From Gammaproteobacteria bacterium (lineage in GTDB: Bacteria; Pseudomonadota; Gammaproteobacteria; Thiotrichales; Thiotrichaceae): DNA of 64,000 nt. The notes beneath the pieces were generated by a model. It saw nothing but the letters and a program-made list of their open reading frames with translations, was not told where the DNA came from and did no database searches. Below are positions 25,878 to 34,873 of the stretch, one piece after another (position 1 is the stretch's first letter; each line of letters starts with the position of its first letter). Location: NCBI GenBank assembly GCA_018822845.1, contig JAHJJD010000085.1:62001-126000 (forward strand), read 5' to 3'. The translations under genes were made by a program, and so were the position numbers.

Positions 25878-25958
25878 AAACCATGATGCCGCAATCTTGA
25901 AAGGTGGCGTTCTGCCTGATCGGGAGGTTCAGCCTTCAGTTGCCTGATTTTTACCAGA

Positions 25959-26567
25959 TTATCCAGTTTTTCCAATGTCATCGTCTGAGCCTTTTATCCA
26001 GAGTTTGGGCTGTGCCAGAACTCGGGTGATGAATGCGTTATTGCCGTGCAGTTTATCGCGGATTTGTTGGGCGGTGTAAATGGTCGGGTTAATCGGTCTG
26101 CCCACGGTGGGTTCTGCTTCAATCAGGGCGGTCATGAGGGTGGCGTAGGGCAAAGTGTCACTGATCACCATCAGGTCGATGTCGCTGCTGGCGGTGTCTT
26201 GTTCTTTGGCGACTGAGCCGTAGATGAAGGCTTGGTCGATTTGCGCATCCAGCGGTAGCAGGGCGGCTTTGATCACGTCGGCAATGCCAAAGGTTTTGCG
26301 GGTGATGCCAAGCAGTTCGCTGTAAATGGGGCAGTCCGGGTTGGCTTGGTAGTGGTTCTGGTTGCCAATGCGTTTGATGGTGAGCAAGCCAGCGGCGGTC
26401 ATCCGCTCCAGTTCACGCTTGACCGTACCTTTGCCGATATTTGCCAGCCGCACGATTTCATTCAGGTAAAAGCTCTGATCCGGCTTGCCAAAGAGCGTGG
26501 CTAATACACGCTGCTGGGTTTTGGTGAACAAGGCATCGGCGATGCTGGTGGTATTCATGATATTCAT
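25959..26567 (-). CDS. wHTH-nucleotidyltransferase protein (MNT-type)
   Basis: A protein of about 202 residues with an N-terminal winged helix (SFYLNEIVRLANIGKGTVKRELERMTAAGLL, about 30-75) and a C-terminal minimal nucleotidyltransferase domain with the catalytic GSV...SDIDLMV pattern (about 115-130). Such proteins are MNT-type antitoxins or standalone regulators. No HEPN toxin is adjacent. I start at ATG 26567, with 26558 a close alternative; the frame extends upstream to 26654 but would then include the inverted repeat at 26573-26614. The inverted repeat directly before the start is consistent with autoregulation. Confidence 0.82.
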   Translation of the reverse strand: MNIMNTTSIADALFTKTQQRVLATLFGKPDQSFYLNEIVRLANIGKGTVKRELERMTAAGLLTIKRIGNQNHYQANPDCPIYSELLGITRKTFGIADVIKAALLPLDAQIDQAFIYGSVAKEQDTASSDIDLMVISDTLPYATLMTALIEAEPTVGRPINPTIYTAQQIRDKLHGNNAFITRVLAQPKLWIKGSDDDIGKTG

Positions 26568-26572
26568 CCGAG

Positions 26573-26614
26573 AAAGTCCCTTAATGGGTACTATAGGTCT
26601 TGAATTGGGACTTT
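26573..26614. promoter_or_regulatory. Inverted repeat AAAGTCCC...GGGACTTT before the wHTH-nucleotidyltransferase gene
   Basis: Eight-base perfect arms at 26573-26580 and 26607-26614, 26 bp apart, frame the likely promoter of the gene read leftward from 26567. A winged-helix protein that represses its own gene would suit this; the AT-rich centre holds possible -10 sequence. Binding is inferred. Confidence 0.45.
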
Positions 26615-26698
26615 TCAATGGGAGTGTAGCGCAATGATACCTACCGAAAAACAATCATTCGTGATTTGCGAATAGCGAATGGTAGCTGGAGGGTAAAA

Positions 26699-26983
26699 TC
26701 AGCCGTGCGCTACCTCATTCAACGCTTCGGTAATCACTTCGTCGCTGACACCGTGGCGTTTCAGGCTGGAGAGCAAAGCGGTAACGGTGTCATTGTCCAA
26801 CCGTTCAAGATCACGCCGCAAACCTTGCCCTACATACGCTTTCAGTAAGCCTTGATAGCCGGTGAAACCCATCAGCGGGGCGATGCGCTTGAGGTCGTCA
26901 ACCACATCAATGGGCATCCGTAGCGTGATGGTGGTCATGGGGCGGTCTTTGCTGAGGCGGGTTTTCAGTTGTTCAATTTTCAT
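26699..26983 (-). CDS. Ribbon-helix-helix (CopG/BrnA-like) antitoxin-type protein, orphan
   Basis: A 94-residue protein with a ribbon-helix-helix pattern: TTITLRMPIDVVDDLKRIAPLMGFTGYQGLLKAYV, near residues 17-51, preceded by a basic tail. RHH proteins of this size are usually DNA-binding antitoxins whose toxin gene is adjacent. No toxin reading frame is found in the 183 bp upstream or in the gap to the next gene downstream, so it appears orphaned. Confidence 0.78.
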   Translation of the reverse strand: MKIEQLKTRLSKDRPMTTITLRMPIDVVDDLKRIAPLMGFTGYQGLLKAYVGQGLRRDLERLDNDTVTALLSSLKRHGVSDEVITEALNEVAHG

Positions 26984-27166
26984 AGTTGATTCTGATTGGG
27001 GATGGGGTGTATACGGTATTTATAGTTTGTTGTATTTATCTTGTAAATACGCGATGAAGCAACTCTGGGAAAATGATCGCCATGCAGCCGTATTTTGTTT
27101 TTGCAGGCACATTGCGCTAAGCTGAGTTCAACAGGAGTCAGGCAAGACTCCAGAGCAGGAGTTCCC

Positions 27167-27421
27167 ATGAGACACACCATCGAAATTGATTGCCCACCCG
27201 AATTACTGATCGGGTTACATTTGAATGCAGAGCGGTTTGCTGACTACCTGAAGCGGCAAGCTGCGATCAGTTTGTTCAAGGAGGGGCGGGTCAGTTCCGG
27301 TACGGCTGCCAGTTGGCTGGGTGTACCGCGTGTCATGTTCCTGCAAATGGCATGGGATGCAGGGGCGGTGTTACTGGAGGATTCCAGTGATGACCTGATG
27401 CGGGAAACCAGCCTGTTATGA
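27167..27421 (+). CDS. UPF0175-family antitoxin
   Basis: An 84-residue UPF0175 protein with a small helix-turn-helix: QAAISLFKEGRVSSGTAASWLGVPRVMFLQM, near 37-67. The ATG at 27167 has CAGGAG eight bases upstream; the frame is open further up to 27095 without a good start. Its stop overlaps the start of the DUF3368 gene (ATGA at 27418-27421), the classic toxin-antitoxin layout with the antitoxin first. Confidence 0.88.
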   Translation: MRHTIEIDCPPELLIGLHLNAERFADYLKRQAAISLFKEGRVSSGTAASWLGVPRVMFLQMAWDAGAVLLEDSSDDLMRETSLL

Positions 27422-27894
27422 GTATCGTCTTTTGTAATACCACGCCATTCATCGCACTTGCCAGCATCAACCGAGTGGACTTGTTGCCTAAATGCTTTGG
27501 CAATATCCATGTTGTCACTGAAGTTATTGAGGAATGCGCAGTAGGTGGCCGAGTACAAGTGCCGGATTTATATTCGCTGAATTGGGTCATTCCTATCGTT
27601 TCAGAGCCTGTCGTGCATACCGGGATTTTATTGGAACTGGATAAGGGTGAAAAACACACCATTGATATGGCAAAGCGAAGTCAAGCTGAATGGGTCATCA
27701 TTGATGAGAAAATCGGGCGCAATCTTGCCGAATACCTTGGTTTGCGCGTAACTGGCACATTGGGCATTCTGTTGAAAGCCAAACAGCAAGGCTGGATTGA
27801 TTCCTTTTTGGATGCCGTCAGCGTTATGCAACAGCACGGTATCCGCTATCACCCTGACTTGGTATTGAAATTGGCGCGTAGTGTCAATGAGTAA
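27418..27894 (+). CDS. DUF3368 PIN-like toxin
   Basis: A 158-residue DUF3368 protein, a PIN-domain-like nuclease toxin. Acidic and polar positions of the fold are visible: CNTTPFIALASINRVDLL at the N-terminus, the central LDKGEKHTIDMA, and VIIDEKIGRNLAEYLGLRVTGTLGILLKA. DxG-like acidic loops replace the canonical PIN aspartate in the first motif, where an Asn is found. It is paired with and translationally coupled to the UPF0175 gene upstream. Confidence 0.88.
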   Translation: MSIVFCNTTPFIALASINRVDLLPKCFGNIHVVTEVIEECAVGGRVQVPDLYSLNWVIPIVSEPVVHTGILLELDKGEKHTIDMAKRSQAEWVIIDEKIGRNLAEYLGLRVTGTLGILLKAKQQGWIDSFLDAVSVMQQHGIRYHPDLVLKLARSVNE

Positions 27895-27954
27895 AGCTTG
27901 TAGGATGACGCGGATCATCATCTTGAAAGGCAGAACTATACTCTGCAAAAATAA

Positions 27955-30453
27955 TTATTTTCTTTGCAATGAATTAAGCTGATGTTTTACAAGACTATTC
28001 AAAAGATCCGGCCATTTTAGATGTCGTTCATTAAATACATCATCAACAACTTTAGTTAAAGTTAACGGCATTGCCCTTCCTACTATATCTTCATATGCTG
28101 AAATCAAAATATCTCCAAGCTTTTTAAATTCCGACAATTCAACAACCATAACTTTATCAGATGGATTTGCTGTTTTTGTTGCGCTAACTAATGGACCAAC
28201 AAATAGTGGAATCTTTTCATTAACTTGATAATGATCATCAACCCATTGCATATGATCGGACAATTGACCTACATCTTCTTTCTTGTATGATGCTTCTTTT
28301 TCAGTTTTCGCCTCAATAACTAAAGCCACATTAGCGTTTATCCATAAAACATCCGGCCCAGTACCATGTTCATTGTCTGGTCGAGTAGAGTCAAGACCCA
28401 AATATTGACCAAGACATCTCAATGCTTCTTCTGTTTGTTTAAATGTCCCAGCACCATTCAACACTCCTAAATCTTGGTAGAATGTTTTTGGAACAGAAAT
28501 TGAAGATCCTTTACCAATCAAAAAACCATTAGAAACGTTTTCAATCTGTTCCGGCACGGAATTTTCTAATTGGCTAATTTCATCATAAATATGCTTTGGA
28601 ATATTCCTTGAGTTTCCATGTGCTCTTTTATAAAAACAAACTGCGTTTGAAGCATCTCCAGATAATTCAAAGCAATAACCAATCCATAAGGCATACCAAG
28701 AACCTAATCCAACACTATAAGCAAACGTATCGTTTAATTTCTTCTCTAATATCTTGATTGCCTCTACGTAATCTCTATTCCAGTACTTTTTGATGAAATT
28801 ACTTTCCGCAATAGCCATATTTTTTAATTCATCGTCTGACGCTTTAATTTCTTCTATTTCACAATCATCCATGAATTGCTCATATGCGCCAATCCACTCT
28901 TCTTTACGATTGAGACAAGAATCTGCCACAGATACAATATCATTTGGTGAATCAAAACTTTCAGAAACGTGCAGTCCTAATTTAATTTGCTTTTGCACAA
29001 AAGCAGGCAAATAAGCTTGATTTTTTGGTGTCAGCAGCCACTTAACATACTCATCTCCCAAAATCAATACAACACCATGATCACTCATGCCCCGTGATAT
29101 TCTTCCCAAGCTTTGTACAATTCTACAGGCTAATGTGGAACGCAGTATATTAGAAAGTCTTAGTGACTCCCATAGGTACTTATCAGAGAGTCCTGTTCCG
29201 GTTGGCAGTCCATCCATAATAAGATGACGGCATGTATCACCTGGAAGATCTATTCCATCATAGCGTGCTGCAAGAATTAATTTATCAGGACTGATACTGG
29301 CTTTAAAATTTCTTAAATCAGCAACAATATTATCCTTTTCAGGAATCTTACCAATATCTTCCCACTTTTTAGCCAGAAAATAATTGGGTGCCAATATAAG
29401 TGTTTTTCGATTCTTAATGAAATTCTTACTTATCTCATAATCATTTACAACTCCATAAACTTGTTGAGGAAAAACAATTAATCTTTCACATTGTCCTGCT
29501 GGAGTGTCAGGCTCCACGACATAATCAAGCTCTCTACCAAAAGTTCTAATAAATGAATCAGAACTTAGCATTGTAGCACTCAGATATACTCTTCTGATTC
29601 CTTTCTGAAAATATGGAAGACTCATAATTGGAATGACTGGCGGAATAATTTGAATACTTTTCCCTGAAATAAAATATGCACATAAATCAAGATGATCTTT
29701 CATGTGCATCCATGCAAACATCGTATTTTTATTATTGCTAACTCCTGCATCTATCAATAACCTTGTAATTTCAGAAATATTGCGCATAATTTCAAAAGGT
29801 GGAGCAAGCTCTACTTTATTATGCTCACCAGATAGCAATCCATCAAAAGTACCTGACTTACCTATAGATTGATAATAGGGTCTTAGTATATTCAATAATG
29901 AAGAAAACAAATTTTCATTATCGTTGCGATTCAATGCCAATGAAAAATGATCCTTTATCATTCCTTCGGCGGTATGGGCATCATCAAAAATTAAGGCTGA
30001 AATCTCTTCATCTCTAAATTTTGATTTCCCATTGAATAATGCTTGATATGTTGTAAGACAAACAGCCTCCCCCTTATGAAACAAATCATTGCTGAATTCT
30101 CCACCATAATAGGTAGTTACTTTTATTCCATACCCATCCGCTTTTTCTCTGGTTTGTTCAATGAGCTGGATTGATGCACATGCATACATTACCTTGCCTT
30201 TTGTTTCATTAACCAGTGATTGTGCAACTAATAAGCCTATTAATGTTTTACCAGCACCAGTATTTAAAACTATAGCAACATCTTCGTTATTTCGATGCTC
30301 ATGCCAATCACGCAAAGCATCCCCTTGACCAAGCCAGAGATCATTAATGCCAGCATCTCTAATTTTTGACTTATTTTTTTGAAAAATCTCAATTGGGTCT
30401 ATCAACCCGCTCTCTTTTTTCTTTGCTTTAATTTTACTAAAATCAAACGCCAT
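27955..30453 (-). CDS. SF2 helicase with C-terminal PD-(D/E)xK-like nuclease, fourth gene of type I R-M operon
   Basis: An 832-residue protein. Residues about 45-480 are an SF2 helicase: Walker A NTGAGKT (64-70), a DDAH box (157-160, in place of DEAH), VYLSATM as motif III, and QSLGRISRG as motif VI, with an XPD/DinG flavour. The middle is helical and TPR-like (WYALWIGYCFELSGDASNAVCFYKRA). Residues about 690-790 contain GPDVLWINANVALVIEAKTEK, a D-x(n)-ExK pattern of a restriction-like nuclease. The start (30453, GAGG eight bases before) lies 12 bp after hsdS, so it is cotranscribed. The gene is far more AT-rich than hsdM/hsdR. I do not recognise a named system; a DNA-acting defence function is inferred. 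Confidence 0.75.
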   Translation of the reverse strand: MAFDFSKIKAKKKESGLIDPIEIFQKNKSKIRDAGINDLWLGQGDALRDWHEHRNNEDVAIVLNTGAGKTLIGLLVAQSLVNETKGKVMYACASIQLIEQTREKADGYGIKVTTYYGGEFSNDLFHKGEAVCLTTYQALFNGKSKFRDEEISALIFDDAHTAEGMIKDHFSLALNRNDNENLFSSLLNILRPYYQSIGKSGTFDGLLSGEHNKVELAPPFEIMRNISEITRLLIDAGVSNNKNTMFAWMHMKDHLDLCAYFISGKSIQIIPPVIPIMSLPYFQKGIRRVYLSATMLSSDSFIRTFGRELDYVVEPDTPAGQCERLIVFPQQVYGVVNDYEISKNFIKNRKTLILAPNYFLAKKWEDIGKIPEKDNIVADLRNFKASISPDKLILAARYDGIDLPGDTCRHLIMDGLPTGTGLSDKYLWESLRLSNILRSTLACRIVQSLGRISRGMSDHGVVLILGDEYVKWLLTPKNQAYLPAFVQKQIKLGLHVSESFDSPNDIVSVADSCLNRKEEWIGAYEQFMDDCEIEEIKASDDELKNMAIAESNFIKKYWNRDYVEAIKILEKKLNDTFAYSVGLGSWYALWIGYCFELSGDASNAVCFYKRAHGNSRNIPKHIYDEISQLENSVPEQIENVSNGFLIGKGSSISVPKTFYQDLGVLNGAGTFKQTEEALRCLGQYLGLDSTRPDNEHGTGPDVLWINANVALVIEAKTEKEASYKKEDVGQLSDHMQWVDDHYQVNEKIPLFVGPLVSATKTANPSDKVMVVELSEFKKLGDILISAYEDIVGRAMPLTLTKVVDDVFNERHLKWPDLLNSLVKHQLNSLQRK

Positions 30454-30465
30454 CAGTAAATCCTC

Positions 30466-31803
30466 TTATGTTTTTCCTTGAAAAGACCAAGACAAGAATG
30501 ATTGCTTGTTTCTTTCGGCTTTTTTCATAAAAATGCTAATCTCACTTTCCAGTCGCTCAATTGAATCTAGTTTCTCTTGAGCCAAAGCAACTATTTCTTT
30601 TTGCTCTTGAACAGAAGGAAGCGGGAACTCAATAGCTTGGACTCTTGTTTTATTTAACGCTTTTTGGTTATTTCCCGATCCGCGCCTTCTAGTAATTTCA
30701 TATTGCTGCATCAAATAAAAATACAGATATTCCGAAGACATCTCATCAACACATTTCACAATAGCTGCTGTATTCTGATTATGAGCAGCATGTATATCCA
30801 GTATCGCAGCTTGTCCTCTGGTCTTTCCTTCGCCAATCATGCCGAGCATTACCGTGCCCGGCGGGTGTAATTCTGCAGACGTATTTTTTAATCCATCGTC
30901 TGTAATCGTTTCTTTTGTTTTTTTGATACGACAAAATGCCACTTCACCACTACTAACCCAATTAATGCCACCATCCCAATATTTAAGCTCTTTCCTGCTT
31001 GGTGTCGCACCAACATACACATCAAAGACTTGACCGATAGCCACCCATTGCCACGTATCAGGTAAAATAATATCTGGAACTTCTTCTAATGGTTCTGGCT
31101 CCTTATATTTCCCTTTTGCTTTCTTCTGCTTCTCCACCAAAACCCTGTTTAATAACTCTGAAGCTGGCTCAAGTTTATCCTTATTCTCCTCCCGCCACTC
31201 CTTCGTCAACTCCCCCGTAACCGCAGCCTTCAACACCGACTGCCGATACTGCTTAAGCAACCGCTGAGTTTTCTTCAACTCATCAACACCCGCATCAATA
31301 TGAGAAAAAAGCTCCTCAATCTTGGCAACAATCCGTTTTTGGTCGTTAACTGTTGGCGGTAAAGGAATGCAATGTGAAGAAAACTGTTCAAACTTGACTC
31401 GCGGTCTGTCGCCAGAATTCAAACTGGTTGCATAACGGACAAAACTGGATGAATTCAAAAAATATTGCAGGTATTTGTTATCAAGCTCTTCCGTTTCAGG
31501 AAAAACAATAAATTCCGCAGAACATAAACCTTCAAACGTTGGCTGAAAAACCTTGTTCAAATAAGGTCGCAATCTGCCATAAAGCACATCACCGGGCTGG
31601 AAATGTACAGCAGAGCTTTTCATTGAACTGGCAGGTACAGAACCTAACAGACGCATAGTTTGTGCTTCAATATGATCCATTCCCAAAAATGGCAAGTCAG
31701 GCTTTTCTGCTGGTGATACTCGTGGTCTTGTTGGTTGGACAATTTCACCAATAGGTTTAAATGTCCACCCTTCCGGCAATTCCCTTTGTGCCATTTCACT
31801 CAT
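30466..31803 (-). CDS. hsdS: Type I R-M specificity subunit S (HsdS)
   Basis: A 445-residue HsdS with two target recognition domains (about 5-160 and 240-400), each ending in the coiled-coil spacer helices that set the gap between half-sites: NDQKRIVAKIEELFSHIDAGVDEL in the centre and VQEQKEIVALAQEKLDSIERL at the end. The first TRD begins LPEGWTFKPIGEI and the second LPDTWQWVAIGQV, the usual tandem repeat. The target sequence cannot be read off. The start overlaps the hsdR stop (ATGA, 31800-31803). Confidence 0.94.
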   Translation of the reverse strand: MSEMAQRELPEGWTFKPIGEIVQPTRPRVSPAEKPDLPFLGMDHIEAQTMRLLGSVPASSMKSSAVHFQPGDVLYGRLRPYLNKVFQPTFEGLCSAEFIVFPETEELDNKYLQYFLNSSSFVRYATSLNSGDRPRVKFEQFSSHCIPLPPTVNDQKRIVAKIEELFSHIDAGVDELKKTQRLLKQYRQSVLKAAVTGELTKEWREENKDKLEPASELLNRVLVEKQKKAKGKYKEPEPLEEVPDIILPDTWQWVAIGQVFDVYVGATPSRKELKYWDGGINWVSSGEVAFCRIKKTKETITDDGLKNTSAELHPPGTVMLGMIGEGKTRGQAAILDIHAAHNQNTAAIVKCVDEMSSEYLYFYLMQQYEITRRRGSGNNQKALNKTRVQAIEFPLPSVQEQKEIVALAQEKLDSIERLESEISIFMKKAERNKQSFLSWSFQGKT

Positions 31804-34799
31804 GCAATCAAATATCCGTTCAGTTCGTTAATGATGGGTTGCAGGTCTTTGCCAAACAACTGCCGCGCTTTCAGCAAGCCGCCGTCCTGATTAAACGGCG
31901 TGTAGTCGAAGTCGTCCACGGTCATTTCGGCATTGCTGGCAATCTGGTCTTTGATCTTGCCCAGCCACGCGAGTTGTTCCGGCGCGAAGTCACGCGGTTG
32001 TTGCGCCAGCCAGTTGGCAAAGCGGGTTTCGACCAGTTCGGTGAAGGGTTCGAGTACGTCACTCAGCCCGGTGGAGAAGCGGATCAGGCTGATGATGTTG
32101 GTCAGCAGTTCACGCGGCGGCACGCCCTTGACGCGGTTGTGTTCGAGTTGCGCGTAAGCCTTCCACACCTCCAGCGGCGCGAGGTGGTACGGCGGCTGTT
32201 CGATGGCTTCCGCCAGTGCCTCAATGCGCTCATAACTGAGGTGGCGTTGCTGATAGGGCTGCTGGTAAATAAGCTGGAGTGCGTCGAGTTCGTCCTGATG
32301 GTCGCGGATGAATTGCTGCCAGTGGCAGATCAAAAGCTGTGCCTTTTCCGCGTCATACCCCGCACTCAGCAGCGCGTCGGCACTGTCGTCAATCAGTTGG
32401 TCGGTGTCGCGGCGCAGGCTTTCCAGCAATTCGCGCAAGTCGGGGTTGTGGAACGGCTTCACCAGCGTATCCGCCACCGGTTTGAAGGCTTGCTGGATGG
32501 CAGCCTCACTCGGCTGTTCCGCCCCCGTCGCCTGTTGCGCCGCCCGCAGCAGCACCTCGTCATCGGTGGCACGGATCAATTCCCCCGCCAGCAACGCCAA
32601 CGGCTGCCCCGCGAGTTCCGCCACCCGCTGACGTTGCGCCGCATTCAGACGCAAATCCAGCCGGATCAAACGGTTGCCCAAGGTGCGCAAACTGTCGGTA
32701 TGGCGGTCGCCCCGCGCAATCTGTTCCAGCAACTTGGCGGTGGAAACGTTCGGTTTGCGTTCCAGCGAACGGGTTTCGGTCTTGTCGGTTTCAGTCACGC
32801 CCACGCAATCGACCAGCACGAAGCGGCTTTTGCCCGGTGCATCCGGCGTGACCTTGTGCAACTCGTCGGCACTGATCACCCGCGTGCCACGCCCCTTCAT
32901 CTGTTCGTAATACGCCTGACTTTTCACGTCACGCATGAACACCACGCATTCCAGCGGCTTGATGTCCGTCCCGGTGGCGATCATATCCACGGTCACGGCA
33001 ACGCGGTAATGCGGGTCGGTGCGGAACGCCTTGATAGCATTTTCAGCCTCGCTCTTGCCGAGTTTGTAGGTGATTTTCCTGCAAAACGCATTGCCCTCGG
33101 CGAAGGCTTCGCGCATGGCATCCACAATCCGGTCGGCGTGGTCATCATCCTTGGCGAACACCAGCGTTTTCGGCACCCATTCCATTTTGCCGCCCTGCCA
33201 ACGGCGTTCGGGGAAGCATTCGCGCAAACAGCGATCCCGGAACGCCTCCACCACGGTGCGTATCTGGTTGGGCGCAAGCACACTGCGGTCAAGTTTCGGT
33301 GCTGCCCATTGCTCATCCTCGTCCAGCACTTCCAGCCGCTGCTCACGGGTCAGGCGGTCACGCACCTGCACCGCCGTGCCCGCCTCAATCAGCCCACCCT
33401 GCTCGGTCTTTTCGGTGCGGATGCGGTAAATGTCATAGCCGACATTCACCTTATCCAGCACCGCAGCGGTATGGGTGTATTCCGACACCAGATTCTGCCC
33501 GAAAAAGCCGATGGTCTTTTTGGTCGGTGTCGCCGTCAACCCGATCAGGAACGCATCGAAATAATCCAGCACCTGCCGCCACAGGTTGTAGATCGAACGG
33601 TGGCATTCGTCGATGATAATCACGTCAAAGGCTTCGATGGGGATGGTGGGGTTGTAGTGGACTTGATGAAGAAAATCCTCCCCCAACCCCTCCTTTTGCA
33701 AAGGAGGGGAGCCACGCCGCGTCTTCGTTCGACTGTACGAAGCACTGTCCAGCTTCCCCCTTTGCAAAAGGGGGACTGAGGGGGATTTCTCTTCCTCCAC
33801 CTCAAACCCCGACTGCTCATCCGCCGCCTCATCCAGCTCGCTGCCCGTCAATTGCGCATACAACCGCTGGATGGTGGAAATGGTCACTTTGGTAGCATCC
33901 GCAATCCCCGCCCGCCCCAGAATATTGACGTTGTAATGCTGGGTAAACTTGCGCCCGTCATGCGGAATCACGAACTGCTCAAACTCATCCTTGGCATTGG
34001 TGGCAAGGTTGCCGCGATCCACCAGAAACAGTACCCGCCTGACCTTGGCGAATTTCGCCAGCCGATACACTTGCGTCACCGCCGTATAGGTCTTGCCCGA
34101 ACCTGTCGCCATTTGCAGCAAAGCGCGGGGCTTACCTTGGTGCAGGCTGTGTTCGATGCCGGTAATCGCGTCAATCTGACAAGTGCGGAGGAAGAACCCC
34201 TCACCCCCCAGCCCCCTCTCCCTCAAGGGGCGAGGGGGAGCAAGAAGCTCTTCTCTTAGCCCCTCTCCCCTTGAGGGAGAGGGGTTGGGGTGAGGGGTAG
34301 AGGCGGTAGCCTCCAAAGGCGGCAGCCTTTGCAACCTTGCCCGCAAGCTATCGCCATCCTCCAACCAGCGTTTCAACGTTTCCGGCTGATGGAAATGGAA
34401 CACATAGCGCGAACGCGGCGACGGGTCACGTTCATCCCGAAAACGGATTTCATGGTTGGTAGCTTCATACAAGAATGGCAAAGGCTGTTGCGCCCCCACC
34501 CAACGCTCGACGTATTTGACGTTGGCAGCCGCATAACGCGCCGACTGTTCCGCCACTCCGCCCAGTTCCGTGCCTTCGCGCTTGGCTTCGATAATCCCGC
34601 AGGCTTTGCCTTCCACAAACAGCATGTAATCGGCAGGGCCAGAAGCGGTATCCATTTCCCGCACTGCCACGCCCAATCCAGCGAACAGGTTGAGGCGTTT
34701 TTTGTCCTGAATCACCCAGCCAGCGGCTTGCAGCTTGGCATCGATGTCAAGACGGGTCAGGGTTTCGGGTTTGGCGGTTTGTGTAGCCAGCGTAGTCAT
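31800..34799 (-). CDS. hsdR: Type I restriction endonuclease subunit R (EcoEI-like HsdR) with two in-frame palindromic inserts
   Basis: About 999 residues. The N-terminal nuclease region has DYMLFVEGKACGIIEAKREG (about 55-75). The helicase has Walker A MATGSGKT near 232, DECH near 395 and GRGTRVIS as motif VI; the C-terminal domain is the EcoEI type. Two segments look foreign: about residues 168-203 (PHPNPSPSRGEG to GLGGEG), just before the helicase core, and about 338-378 (SPSVPLLQRG to GLGEDF), inside it. Each is encoded by a GC-rich inverted repeat (34197-34297 and 33673-33787). The frame is unbroken, so full-length protein can be made. I start at ATG 34799; a TTG at 34805 would add two residues. 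Confidence 0.93.
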   Translation of the reverse strand: MTTLATQTAKPETLTRLDIDAKLQAAGWVIQDKKRLNLFAGLGVAVREMDTASGPADYMLFVEGKACGIIEAKREGTELGGVAEQSARYAAANVKYVERWVGAQQPLPFLYEATNHEIRFRDERDPSPRSRYVFHFHQPETLKRWLEDGDSLRARLQRLPPLEATASTPHPNPSPSRGEGLREELLAPPRPLRERGLGGEGFFLRTCQIDAITGIEHSLHQGKPRALLQMATGSGKTYTAVTQVYRLAKFAKVRRVLFLVDRGNLATNAKDEFEQFVIPHDGRKFTQHYNVNILGRAGIADATKVTISTIQRLYAQLTGSELDEAADEQSGFEVEEEKSPSVPLLQRGKLDSASYSRTKTRRGSPPLQKEGLGEDFLHQVHYNPTIPIEAFDVIIIDECHRSIYNLWRQVLDYFDAFLIGLTATPTKKTIGFFGQNLVSEYTHTAAVLDKVNVGYDIYRIRTEKTEQGGLIEAGTAVQVRDRLTREQRLEVLDEDEQWAAPKLDRSVLAPNQIRTVVEAFRDRCLRECFPERRWQGGKMEWVPKTLVFAKDDDHADRIVDAMREAFAEGNAFCRKITYKLGKSEAENAIKAFRTDPHYRVAVTVDMIATGTDIKPLECVVFMRDVKSQAYYEQMKGRGTRVISADELHKVTPDAPGKSRFVLVDCVGVTETDKTETRSLERKPNVSTAKLLEQIARGDRHTDSLRTLGNRLIRLDLRLNAAQRQRVAELAGQPLALLAGELIRATDDEVLLRAAQQATGAEQPSEAAIQQAFKPVADTLVKPFHNPDLRELLESLRRDTDQLIDDSADALLSAGYDAEKAQLLICHWQQFIRDHQDELDALQLIYQQPYQQRHLSYERIEALAEAIEQPPYHLAPLEVWKAYAQLEHNRVKGVPPRELLTNIISLIRFSTGLSDVLEPFTELVETRFANWLAQQPRDFAPEQLAWLGKIKDQIASNAEMTVDDFDYTPFNQDGGLLKARQLFGKDLQPIINELNGYLIA
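33673..33787. repeat. GC-rich inverted repeat translated inside hsdR (second copy)
   Basis: Arms at 33673-33710 (CCCCTCCTTTTGCAAAGGAGGG) would be written in two parts: CCCCTCCTTTTGC then AAAGGAGGGG; the other arm, 33755-33787, holds CCCCCTTTGCAAAAGGGGG. The outer ends AAATCC and GGATTT also pair. About 40 codons are added to the hsdR reading frame. Confidence 0.82.
34197..34297. repeat. GC-rich inverted repeat translated inside hsdR (first copy)
   Basis: The arms, 34197-34238 and 34260-34297, begin CCCCTCACCCC and end GGGGTGAGGGG. Each arm contains a small palindrome, CCCTCAAGGG in one and CCCCTTGAGGG in the other. The architecture equals that of the element in the first hsdR gene at 2113-2213, and here too it sits shortly before the Walker A region. 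Confidence 0.85.
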
Positions 34800-34873
34800 C
34801 CCCAATAGACAAATATGTTCTGGCGGAAATTATCGCGGTTAATCGTACAAACAACAAGGGAATCTATTTTTAA

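Noticed and set aside
27095..27166. N-terminal extension of the UPF0175 gene
   Set aside because: The in-frame upstream start lacks a ribosome site, while ATG 27167 has CAGGAG and gives the normal family length.
31761..33779. 672-residue plus-strand frame opposite the second hsdR
   Set aside because: hsdR is certain from its motifs; the plus-strand product has no conserved motif and is a codon-bias shadow.
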